Part shown: in pieces, positions 1-11,740 of the stretch
Layout: each line of letters starts with the position of its first letter
How positions within the stretch are numbered: the first letter of the stretch is position 1
Source of the DNA: Rhyacophila brunnea
Taxonomy: Eukaryota > Arthropoda > Insecta > Trichoptera > Rhyacophilidae
NCBI GenBank assembly: GCA_022495005.1
Contig: JAGYXB010001020.1
Span: 186,001-250,000 of the forward strand
Reading direction: 5' to 3'
DNA: 64,000 nt
The notes under the pieces: generated by a model
Seen by the model: only the letters and a program-made list of their open reading frames with translations
The model's database searches: none
Told to the model about the DNA's origin: nothing
Program-made: the position numbers and the translations under genes

Positions 1-341
1 TATTATGTTACGGGCTTATCTTGTTTCTTACACCTTTATTGTACTTATATTGATGTCAATATATTATTATGCCAAGTTAATGAATTATTTTTTAGATGTT
101 TTTATTTAATAATAATATATGTATTATAAAGAAGTATAAACAATAAAAAGCAAGCAGTTTATTCACGGCTTAAAAAACGACTCATATAATATTTTTTTCG
201 TTAAAATAAATTATACCTATTAATATGAGTTTTACGAAGTTACATACTCTTGTAATTTAACACGATTACTATAATACCTATTATAATGAAAAGTTATTTG
301 ATCAATAATTTCAGTTTAATTTTGATTTGTTTTATTTTCAG

Positions 342-3300
342 TGTCCTAGTAAAGAGAGTATTGAAACCTTATCAGCATTAGAAATAGCCGAGCAAATGAC
401 GTTTTTAGACCACCAAATTTTTGTCTCTATCCGAAGCGAGTAAGTATTATAATTTATTATTATTATAACGTTTTTCTTAGCTCGTATTCTTATTTGTCCG
501 GTGGTTGTTTGTCTGGTACAAATCTTTCAATCGATTTTTAACTAACTTCCCGACTAGCTAGACATTTAAAACATTTAGAATATATCAGAACACGATGCCA
601 ATGCATTTTTTAATACTTTTAGTCATCTTTAAGTAGAATTGAATTAATTTTCAGTTAATTCTGTATTGTATGAAAAGTTATCTCGACACTATTATTAGTT
701 GCTAGGGCTCTGGGGTCCTAGCAACTAAATTATTAATATATACGTGCGTTACTATGGAAATAAATATGGCATGTCAAGTACATTTTTTTTTTGATCGTTT
801 AAGCTAAGTCAAGTTTATATGGTTTAACAGAAAATTTAAAAACGTTGTATATAAAAAGTTCTTTTTATCTTGTAATTATGTTATTAAATTCCTGATTTTA
901 TTCGATTACACTACTTGTTTAATGTTATTATATCGTATTTTTCAGGGAGTTTCTTGGACAAGCTTGGATGAAAGCCGATAAAGCTGAACGAGCCCCCCAT
1001 ATTCTCGCCATGACAAGACACTTCAATCAACTATCTACTCTAGTTGTTTCCGAAATTTTGCGGAAAACAACTCTTAGCGGTAAAAAATTATAAACATCAT
1101 CATAAATATTCTCTATTTATTTAAATCTCTGTACATTAAATACTTTTATTTATTCTTATGAGGTAACATTAATTACATTATAATGTTGAATGACATTTGT
1201 GACAAATTCAAAAACATTATTGTTAAGAATGTTATTAAAAAGTCCAAATAGGGTTTTATTCTTAGAATTCATTTTTACACTGAGTTTTAATGATCATTTG
1301 ATGGAGAGGATCTAACATATTGAAAAAAAACTTTCAAAGATGTAAAGTTTTTGTATTTATTAGCAAAAAAGCTACTCTAGTGTACTTATTAAGTTTGCTA
1401 CAGGTGACTTTGCATTGCAGGTTCATTTTAAGAGAACACTTTGGAGGGCGTATGTTAAAACAATGCGTCTTGGTTAATAATGAAGCAGAAAAAAAATAAT
1501 ACTACACTTCGGCATTATTATTTAGTTAAAAAAGTATATAGCATTTAGATTAATCTTTGTATAGCTACATTGCATTCGAATAAATAATCACATTGAATAT
1601 GAAATATGGCGGGCATTGCGAAAGTTAGAAAATCTAAACGGCAACGATGTTAATATCTGTAGAGTTTACCAACTTAACCATGCTTCATACGTGTGCTAGA
1701 TAATTGCAAACGTCATAACAGAAATAATGTAGAAGGCTTCTTCTACTTCAATTTATAGTCAAATTTTTTTGGAGAGGACAATAATATGTAAAATATTTTT
1801 TTAAATATGTTATCTGTCAAAAAAAAAACAACAATATAGCAATAACAAAATAGTGTAACATTTCCTGAGCTTTGCAGTTGTCAAGCTTTAAACCAAAGGT
1901 CAAAAAACTTCTTTCCAAATTAGAATTTGTGGATTCTCAGTAAATGTTAGAAGTTTCTTAATATCCAGCATAATATTAATAAATACTAGCTTCCTTATTT
2001 TTGTAAAAGCTCAAAATACTTAATTAAACAATATAATAATAAAATACGTCTTATTTCGTTAATTGATATTGTTAAAAGATCTTTTAATATGTTTTTTCAG
2101 TAAGCCAATACAATATTTCTTAATTATACATAGTATGGTTTATCGCAGTGGTGCACAAGCTTTTTGAAAGAATGGCCAATTTATCCATTTTCTTATTTTT
2201 CACGGGTCGCAAAGGGTAAAGTTTTGAAAAAAATTGATATATTATACTAGATGAGATAAACAGTTTATGTTGTATTTTTAATTTAATAGTTACATAATTT
2301 TATCAGCAATTTCAATCACTCTCCACTCCGTATTACGTGCATATTTGCACTATGGAACTTAGTAGTGTTATTTCTGATACTGCATATTGGCAGTAAGCAT
2401 TTTGATATCGGGTTCAATGTTTGTGGTTGCTATTCTCAGTGCAGCAGTGAGATTATCATTGCTCAAGCGGTATTAGTATTTTTTCTGTTAAGACAAGCGA
2501 TTTTTTAATATCGATTCACAAACGTCGTGCACTGACAAAATTCCTGGAGAACTAACACTAAAATGCACATTTTGAAAACAATAATCTAAAAATAGACTGC
2601 ACCTGCACCACAGATGGTGTGAGTCATTGTAAAAAGATGAATTTTGGTCGCAAATCTATACTCGTGAAAATATAATCATATTAAATAATAAAAAAATAGC
2701 ATTAAGTTTTCTATCAGTGACGCATCAGATTATATTCCGTTGCTACTGCACAATTTGTTCACATATCGAACACAGATTTTTATCACATTCAATGAAAATT
2801 TTGGTAATGAAGTACTTGTTATTTTGGGCCGCAACAAATTTCATTTCGGCCCGCATTTGTGCACCACTAGTTTATGGTATTGATGCTTTAAGGCTTTACA
2901 ATAATACTATTATTTGTTCTTTAAAAAATAATAAATCTTTATTGGCTATTTAAGGGCGAGTGGCGGCGATCGAAAAATGGGCAGCCGTAGCTGACATCTC
3001 ACGATGCCTTCACAACTTTAATGGAACTCTTCAAGTCTGCGCAGCCTTCACCAATACTTCTGTTTTTAGGCTTAAAAAGACGTGGGAAAAAGTTTGCAAA
3101 ACGGTAACCAGCATTTTTCATAACATGGTTCATTAACTATTTTACTGCCGTCTTCAATAAATTCCATTCCATCCTGAATTATAACTTTGCGTTATAAGAA
3201 TTTATTTTCTAAGTGTAATAATGACAGTTTTGTATACATATTATTTAAATTAATATATTTTTATTCATCATCTGTCAGTATTAATGTAATGTTTTGTAGA

Positions 3301-6300
3301 CAAATTTACTAATAGCTAAGACAAATGTCATTATTTACCGATATACTATAAAATATTAAATAAAGCGTGTACTGTAACTTTTATAGCATACTTTAATAAT
3401 GTAATAATATGAGAATCATTTATATTTAATGACTTAAGTAGATTACATTTTAATTGGTGAGTGTTTTAACATATTCTGTAAATCGGGTTTATGACCGGTA
3501 TTTAAGTATTGGCATCTTCAGCTACTGTTATAGTGTCAATAATAGGTACTAAAAAAACTTGATTAAAACTATCATCAAATACAATTTCCATCGAGTAAAC
3601 TTAGTTTAAATTATACCTTTATTCTTATATGTGGGATATTTTAAAACAATAGTATTTAATAATTGTTTTGTCATACCAATACTTAGAAATAGAGACCATC
3701 AGTTGTTTATTCTCCCAAGATGCAGAACCAACCTGCCACTGGTAATGCCAATTAGGAGGGCGATAACTTCAACGAAATTTCTTTGGATGTTGATATATTC
3801 CACTTACGTGAGAATGAGTTTAGGTGGACGTTGTTTTATAAATTCTTAAAATAGGGTCGGCTTAACTCACCCGGTGTACTTCCTTGTACCTATCTAATTT
3901 ATCTACTGATCTATCTCTTTTTTTATGTAATACTGTTTTATATTTCTTTGTTTCTAAATGTCATGTTGTGAACGTCTTAAACTTATAATTTGTAATGTCC
4001 ACAATATGTTAAAAAATAAATAAACTGAAATTGAAATTGAAAAATTACTTACGGGAATAAAAATCATACACACTACCTAACAGAATATGTTTTCGACTTG
4101 GTTGAATGAGACAATCAATTTTATTCTAGTCGAGATATTAACCGTTTTGTTCAGTGTTTTGACTACTATTATAAATTAAATCATTCAAACTAAAGCATTA
4201 TTGGGATATAAGAATCGATGTAAGTTAGAAGTCGTAACAAATATCAATAGCTATTATTTTACTTATAATGATGTTCTTTTTTTTTTCAGAGTAAGCAGAC
4301 AATAGAGAAATTGCAAGCACTGGTCTCCTCTGATGGCAGATTTAGAGCATTCCGAGATGCTTTGCACAGGTATTTGTTCTTCGAATTTAAAATTCAATTG
4401 CATTTTTTATATAACTGAAAATTATTTTCACATTATCAAAAAGTTTACAATCTAAAATATTATTTAAATCAAATTGGGGTTGATGCTAATTATCCAACGT
4501 GAAAACTTACGTATCATTAATAAACACAGAAAGAAACAGCTGTTGTTTCAAATTTGTGTTAAATAATACTATTCTAATCCTCATATATTATTTTATTATA
4601 AATGAGAACTTTACGTGCAAAAGCGCCATTGTCAACTTTTTGTGAATTGAATACCTTGGTATCAGAGTACCTCCCACTAAATTCATGTTTTAAGTGATTA
4701 TGGTAGTGCAAGTGATGCTCTTTTAAAAAACCACCAAAGTATCAAAAACGGTAGTTTTCATAGAGATTTTTGAGTTTAAAGTTGGTATGTTATATGAAAA
4801 ACGAACACTTTTCACACATTTTTGTGAGTCTCCTGTAAAATTTTGTAAATGGCTTATGTCCCACTTTGATACCAAAATACTCAATTATCAGTATCAATGA
4901 AAAACGATTCACAGGTTTATTTTGATGCAAAACCAAAATACCTTAGGTTTTATTAAGAAAGTGTAGGTATCTCAAATTTACCGTTAATAATGATATAATT
5001 CAAATATATATACCTACTGGATAAGTAAATAATTAAGAAAGTTTTTTTGACAGTGTTAGGTTTGCATGTAATCTGTAGACAGTGGCGGGCTTGCAACGCA
5101 CTATATTGAACAGTGGCGGTTTTTCTCGAAACTAAATTCAATCCGGCAGTTCATCTTGCCATCAATATTTTAACCCACTCATGACCGGTACATTTTCTTA
5201 TTATTATAATTACTTACAGATGTGATCCACCGTGCATTCCATATCTTGGACTTTATCTTAGCGACCTATCATTCATTGAAGAAGGTACACCCAATTTCAC
5301 GCCTGAAGGATTACTGAACTTCTCAAAAATGAGAATGGTAAGTTAATTTAAACCAAACTATTATACACTCCACACAAGTTATACTATACTCTACTTGCTT
5401 ACAAAGTTAATAAAAAATAAAAGTTAAAATATCACATTTTTTTGTGTATGCTTATTTTTTTTCTAGATTGCTCATGTTATTAGAGAAATTCGACATTTTC
5501 AACAAACTCCCTACAAAATTGAACATATACCTAAGGTAAGAATTATTTGTTATTATTTATAATATAATATTATTAGTTTAATTACCATACTAGTATCAAG
5601 ACTACATATCCTATATTTAGTCATACTTATGTAAATAAGACGTGAGCTTCTGCGTTATGTAGCCAATTTTTGGGCGTATAATTATTATATAAAGCATTAG
5701 TGACACAATATGTCAAACGAATACGTACATACCTTAAATAGATGTCGATTGATTAGTACTCATGTTCGATAAAGCAAAATTATAATGAGTACTTGCGTAA
5801 AAACAAAAGAATATTAGTAATAAAAATTCAAACAAAATAATGATATTGCATGACGTACAGACCTATAAACTTATCTGAAGAATAGGAGGGGGGGCCATTG
5901 TCGAAAACTACCCAATCAAGACTCGTAGTTGGACAAAATCTGACATTCGAATGAAGTTTTCAAAATGGCGTCCTATGGTAGTTCGTAGTTCCATTTTTGG
6001 CCATTCTACAGAAAATTTTGTAGATCTGTAGCATTATTTTCAATTCAATAGACAATAAGTATTGTCAAAATTCTACACTATGTATATGATATTGTATGTA
6101 TTTGATTGATATATAATATGTGTGAGTGTATTTCCCCATAAATTTAAAACATCATGTTCTAATCGATCACATTTAGGTAATGTTTAATATTTTTATAAAT
6201 TAACAGTGGCATCTGTGAATAAAAACTATATCTAATTTGTCAGCAGACTATTTTCAACTGTAGAGAACAGCAAGTTTTTAAATAACATTTCATTCACAAA

Positions 6301-9103
6301 AAAATATAAACCATAATTTAGTTTGTTGCTGAAAGGTAACACTATACAATTACGGGTTAATTATTCAAACAAATCAATGACAAAATAATAAACTACATCT
6401 TTAAGGGGGGACATGCTCGTCGAAGGTCAAAATTGAGTTTTTATTGTATTTTCAAACCACGATCCTGGACACTCCTTAAACGTTGTAGATAATCTATTTA
6501 TATAATTTTGAAGCCTTATTATCCTTTATAGTTATTTTAAACATTTGATGACTGCATGAAGTATTTTTGTTAAATAAAATAGTATTCTTTTAAACCTCTC
6601 GCTCTAATGTTTTAGAATATAGTCATATTTCGGTACATAACTGTGCAGTGGTGTTAAGATTTTTTACATTTATTAATTTTTAGACGCATTTATAAAACCA
6701 TTAGTATAATTTATTACGAGATAATTTTTGTAAATATTCACGATAAAAAATTATATTGATAATCTCTGTGATCCCAAATTTGACAAGAATTAGGCATTTT
6801 ATTATTCAAAAAATCGGCAAGATTAACACATTTGAAGATGATTCTAAAGATACTTATTATAAGCTATGTCTTTGACCATTCAAGTATGATAAACATCATA
6901 TGAATAATGATTGCTTTATAATAATTATTGACTAAGAATAAGGTAGTGTTTTTTTGAAATACGCCATTTCTTTTGTCATTCCCCAGTGGTTAAGCTAAAA
7001 CATACGGCCGTAGCCATAAATTGACAAACTATAATTGAAGTAGGGAGTAAAATGATATTGACGCGCGTGTTTGAACATGTACCGTTTAAAAAAAAATAAA
7101 AAAAAATTCGGTTAGGTACATGATCAAATACGCGCGTTAACATAATTTTACTCCCTACTTTAATTATAGTTTGTCAATTTATGGCTACGGCCGTATGTTG
7201 TAGCTTAACCACTGGGGAATGACAAAAAAAAAGGCGTATTTCAAAAAAACACTACCTTATTCTTAGGTCAATAATTATTATAAAGCAATCATTATTCATA
7301 AGATGTTTATCACACTTGAATGGTCAAAGACATAGCTTATAATAAGTATCTTTAGAATTATCTTAAAATGTGTTAATCTTGCCGATTTTGTGAATAATAA
7401 AATGCCTAATTCTTGTCAAATTTGGGATCACAGAGATTATCAATATAATTTTTTATCGTGAATATTTTACAAAAATCATCTCGTAATAAATTATACTAAT
7501 AGTTTTATAAATGCGTCTAAAAATTAATAAATGTAAAAATCTTAACACCACTGCACAGTTATGTACCGAAATATGACTATATTCTAAAACATTAGAGCGA
7601 GAGGTTTAAAAGAATACTATTTTATGTAACAAAAATACTTTATGCAGTCATCAAATGTTTGAAATAACTATAAAGGATAATAAGGCTTCAAAATTATATA
7701 AATAGATTATCTACAACGTTTAAGGAGTGTCCAGGATCATGGTTTGAAAATACAACCAAAACTCAATTTTGACCTTCGACGAGCATGTCCCCCCTTAAAT
7801 GTTAAACACTTATATATAATTATTTAATTTATATTGTGTAGTTTTCATTGATATACTACTGGATGAATCATATGCTTCTTAAAATGACGCCCAATTTTCA
7901 GCGACTCGGCCTTTGTTAAAACTTACTGAGTAAGCCCGATCTAACTTCCATCTTACTCTAACTAATAGTCAGCGCATGACGACTTGCTCTGTCTGTTTTG
8001 CGTTGCAGCCACCCTTAGGTTCACTATTCCAAGAACGCAAATTTAGTTTTACAGCCAGGGCAATACGGGTGAAATTCGAGAATCCATGTTAACGGTCTTA
8101 ACGCATTATACCTACAATCGATATTCGTAATATCTTTTGTGGTACATTTTTAAAATGACACTTGTATGGGAACTGCTCATCTAGTAGTATATCAATGGTA
8201 GTTTTGCACATTCATCAATGTATGTCAATTATTATAAAATATGAAAAATTTAAAAAAAAATGCACCGCTCTAAATTATCAGTGGCAATGTTACCGTGGTA
8301 TTTATTGTTTAACTCAACTGTCAACTATGCATAGGGTTCATAATTAGTTTGTTTTATAACATAACATCGCCATTTTTTAATTATTCAGAAACCTTTAACA
8401 TGGTTAAATATTAGTATTAATTACCCTTATATTGTGTGCAATTTAATGTGGGGGTTAGGTTAATGTATAGAGTCAACTATATCGCTGTATATTATGTTCA
8501 GACAGGTATCATAAGAATGTGTAGATATCATATCTACGTATCATATCTACATCATATATACGTATCTACTATCATAGATATGGGACTTTGTGAATGGAAA
8601 CACTTGCGAACATTAAATTTACATAGTTTATATTTGTATAACGCAAATGTTACTTTCATTCACATCGATAATTATACGGCAGTAGATAAAGGTTTTTAAT
8701 GATTAGCTTGGTAGGTATACAATCGTTTTACTTTGAAACTTAAGAATAGACGTATGTCTCGTAAGTATATGAAAATTACGCAGTGAGGTTGGTACGCGAA
8801 TTGTGTAATTATTGTAAAGTGATCAAATTTATGACGTTTTCGTTCTGATTTTGTCTATGCTCATTTTTAGAGCATAAACATCTCAGTTTTATGGAGTTAA
8901 GTAAATCCTCTACAAATTGTAATGTTTGTGATTTGTAAAAAAATGTTATAAATATCATTAATTTTTATCGTACTTTTTGTATATTTTAGGTGTGTGGATA
9001 TTTACTGGACCCAACCCTCCACCTGGAAGAAGAACGTCAATACCGCTTAAGTCTGGAGTTGGAGCCTCGAGTTACAAGAGTGCCTCTGCCACAAAATATG
9101 TGA
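342..9103 (+). CDS. RasGRF-type Ras guanine nucleotide exchange factor, C-terminal exons (5'-partial gene)
   Basis: Catalytic CDC25/RasGEF domain of a RasGRF1/2-like protein, which loads GTP onto Ras at the membrane. Seven exons join in frame: 342-439, 946-1079, 2955-3103, 4290-4369, 5220-5337, 5467-5535 and 8990-9103 (TGA 9101-9103), all with AG acceptors and GT donors, giving about 253 residues. Conserved blocks, in order: FLDHQIF and [15 protein letters not shown] (SCR1), [18 protein letters not shown] with FRLKKTW (SCR2), and [14 protein letters not shown] followed by [20 protein letters not shown] and LLNFSKMRM (SCR3). [16 protein letters not shown] and [23 protein letters not shown] then match the RasGRF C-terminus as I know it. 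No stop or frameshift is seen. Positions 1-341 are intron; the PH, IQ, DH and REM parts would lie upstream. Intron lengths range from 129 bp (5338-5466) to about 3.45 kb (5536-8989, enlarged by a foldback element). RasGRP and SOS are less likely because the SCR3 region and C-terminal tail fit RasGRF better. Confidence 0.9.
695..728. repeat. Perfect 12-bp inverted repeat (hairpin) in a RasGRF intron
   Basis: Arms 695-706 and 717-728 are exact reverse complements (core agttgctagg / cctagcaact), separated by a 10-nt G-rich loop. It lies in the first intron of the window, between the exons at 342-439 and 946-1079. Function is unknown; it may be a TE relic or an intronic RNA hairpin. Confidence 0.7.
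2146..2869. mobile_element. Non-autonomous hAT-like element in a RasGRF intron
   Basis: A 724-bp element with terminal inverted repeats: the left end starts cagtggtgcacaa and the right end finishes ttgtgcaccacta. It is flanked by near-identical 8-bp sequences, gtttatcg at 2138-2145 and gtttatgg at 2870-2877 (7 of 8 match). CAGTGG-type ends with an 8-bp target duplication are hAT features. No transposase is readable inside. It ends about 80 bp before the acceptor of the 2955-3103 exon. Confidence 0.75.
3675..4048 (+). mobile_element. 5'-truncated LINE copy (3' end of the family at 36.5-39.2 kb)
   Basis: It encodes the last residues of the LINE ORF in decayed form ([19 protein letters not shown], then degraded codons up to a stop near 3850), followed by a 3' UTR and a short tandem tail (ttgaaattgaaatt). 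The same peptide stretch occurs near 38800-38860 in the longer copy. Severe 5' truncation is typical of target-primed reverse transcription. It sits in the RasGRF intron 3104-4289. Confidence 0.8.
6406..7794. mobile_element. Full-length foldback (palindromic) element, TTAA target, 1389 bp
   Basis: Two arms of about 680 bp (6406-7083 and about 7115-7794) are near-perfect reverse complements around an A-rich 31-bp spacer. The ends read ggggggacatgctcgtcg and its complement. TTAA flanks both sides (6402-6405 and 7795-7798), which fits a TTAA target duplication as in piggyBac-type elements. No ORF of any length is present, so it would have to be mobilised in trans. Superfamily is unproven; only the target site points to piggyBac. 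It lies in the 3.45-kb RasGRF intron. Confidence 0.85.
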
Positions 9104-9377
9104 AAATCGGCAAAATTTGACAGAAGACACAGTCAAAGTTATCGATTAAATTGAAAACAATAATTACTTTAATAATGAAAAGTACAATACAGACACACAA
9201 TACGTGATTTAAACTTGCTATAGTGTGTAATGAATTCTGATAATTCGTCTAAAGTATTGTGTAAGAAAACGGCCTAAAATGAACGTAGTCTTAACCTCAA
9301 AAATTAAATGTAGATATTTCTGCTAAGGGTATTGGTTACAAATTCAAGTCAACCTTCATTTTTCTCTAATTTTATAA

Positions 9378-10321
9378 CGGCCCACATGCTCGTCGTAGGT
9401 CAAAATTGAGTTTTTATTGTATTTTCAAACCATGATCCTGGACACTCCTTAAACGTTGTAGATAATCTATTTATATAATTTTGAAGCCTTATTATCCTTT
9501 ATACTTATTTAAAACATTTGATGACTGCATGAAGTATTTTTGTTACATAAAATAGTATTCTTTTAAACCTCTCGCTCTAATGTTTTAGAATATAGTCATA
9601 TTTCGGTACATAACTGTGCAGTGGTGTTAAGATTTTTTACATTTATTAATTTTTAAACGCATTTATAAACCATTAGTATAATTTATTACGAGATAATTTT
9701 TGTAAAATATTCACGATAAAAAATTATATTGATAATCTCTGTGATCCCAAATTTGACATGAATTAGGCATTTTATTGTTAAAAAAATCGGCAAGATTAAC
9801 ACATTTGAAGATGATTCTAAAGATACTTATTATAAGCCATGTTTTTGACCATTCAATTGTGATAAATATCTTATGAATAATGATTGCTTTATAATAATTA
9901 TTGACCTAAGAATAAGGTAGTGTTTTTTTGAAATACGCCATTTCTTTTGTCATTTCCCAGTGGTTAAGCAACAACATACGGCCGTAGCCATAAATTGACA
10001 AACTATAATTGAAGTAGAAAGTTAAATAATATTAAGCGCGTGTCTTAAAATTAATAAATGTAAAAAATCTTAACACCACTGCACATTCATGTACCGAAAT
10101 ATGACTATATTCTAAAAAATTAGAGCGGGAGGTTTAAAAGAATACTATTTTATGTAACAAAAATACTTTATGCAGTAATCAAATGTTTAAAATAAATATA
10201 AAGGATAATAAGGCTTCAAAATTATATAAATACATTATCTACAACGTTTAAAGAGTGTCCAGGATCATGGTTTGAAAATACAATAAAAACTCATTTTTGA
10301 CCTACGACGAGCATGTCCCCC
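9378..10321. mobile_element. Foldback element copy with the apex deleted
   Basis: Same family as 6406-7794. The left arm starts cggcccacatgctcgtcg and runs to about 10035, then joins directly to an internal part of the right arm, which ends gacgagcatgtccccc. The central palindrome and part of the right arm are missing. The left flank is ATAA rather than TTAA and the right flank is T-rich, so the target duplication has decayed. It starts about 275 bp after the RasGRF stop codon and may be transcribed in its 3' UTR. Confidence 0.8.
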
Positions 10322-11684
10322 TTTTTAGGTTTTCCATGAAACGGATCAAGCATTCGCTGTGTCAGAATTTTTAAAAGAAGCATATTATTTTTCACAACCA
10401 GAAAAATCAATCAAACAATAAAAATAACTATTACATATTTACAACACCCAGTATCATTTTTTTTAAGAGATTCTCTAATCAATCCGCAACTCTGCAACAT
10501 GCACTATTTTTTCCTTTAAGTTGTGTATGAAAAGTTGTATATTAAACTACCATAAAATAAGTAGTGAATGCTAAATGACAATAATATTAAAGATATTAAT
10601 AAAAAAAATTGTCACATAATATATTTAACAAAATAATATTAAATAGTTAACAATTATGATACGAGTACATTATGTACCATTCCCGTGTATTAAAAAATTA
10701 CATAAATATCTTATGTGTCAAAATAATAGCAATATTTTCAAAGTTAAATCATTGTTCTTTTACGATAGTACAATTTTATGGTAGATTTTAATATATTCTA
10801 TTTCTTAAGAAAATATTGATTTATGTAATGAGAAAATACAGAGCATCATAATATCAATTGTTTTCACATTTTCGTACAGTCTATGGATTATTCAGACAAA
10901 GGTCATAAAGATATAAAAATGCTTCTTTTCCAATAATTGTTATATGGCATCGACGTCCTTAACTATAAATGTGTATCGCTTCTTTAGTTTGTAAAATCCC
11001 GCAAAATCCATTAACTGCACATTTTTATAATACTGTATTATGTGATAAAAATAACAAAATAATATGTTACTTTCAAAACTATTACCTAATTTATTCAAAG
11101 TTTTTAAATATACAGCCGGGGAGGTTTTTTTAATTTCATGAAATAGAAAATATGGTGGTACTTAACTGGGTTTGAAACCAATTCCCTTAGTATAAGTTTT
11201 TTGAAAATTCTGTCCTATTTTACTTTGGAATGATTTAATATGTACATAATACAAATATCATTTATTTGTGATCAGAACGAACAAACACTATTTACAAGAA
11301 TGCGCACATCACAATGCCTCATTGTGTTCTTAGTGTAAATTTAAAATAAAATTGAAAAGCAGCGCTCTATTTATAAATATAAAAAAGTCTAATGCTCAGT
11401 TTTTAAAGTTTGTTTTTGTATCATTGATAAAAGTGATGCGACAATTATTCATAATGGTGAGTATAATAATTTATATTTACTATAAGCATATAGTGACGGA
11501 AATACGAGACATGGATGTTGTTAAACATTACATACATCATAGGCAATATGATTCTAAAACAACAAAATGTTAGCAATTTGAACAGCGTTTTATTAAATTT
11601 ACATATATGTGGGTCTATTATATACATATCGACCGTTAAAGTGATAAATATTATCAAACTTAGGGTAGGTTTGTATCAAAGTAT

Positions 11685-11740
11685 TAGCACTTATTGTAAC
11701 AATTGCAATAAGTTGGTTGTAATTGTAGCAATAAGTGCTA
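11685..11740. repeat. Inverted repeat with 12-bp perfect arms
   Basis: tagcacttattg at 11685-11696 is exactly complementary to caataagtgcta at 11729-11740, with 32 nt between. The inner part is imperfectly complementary as well. It could be a short MITE relic or a hairpin. Confidence 0.55.
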
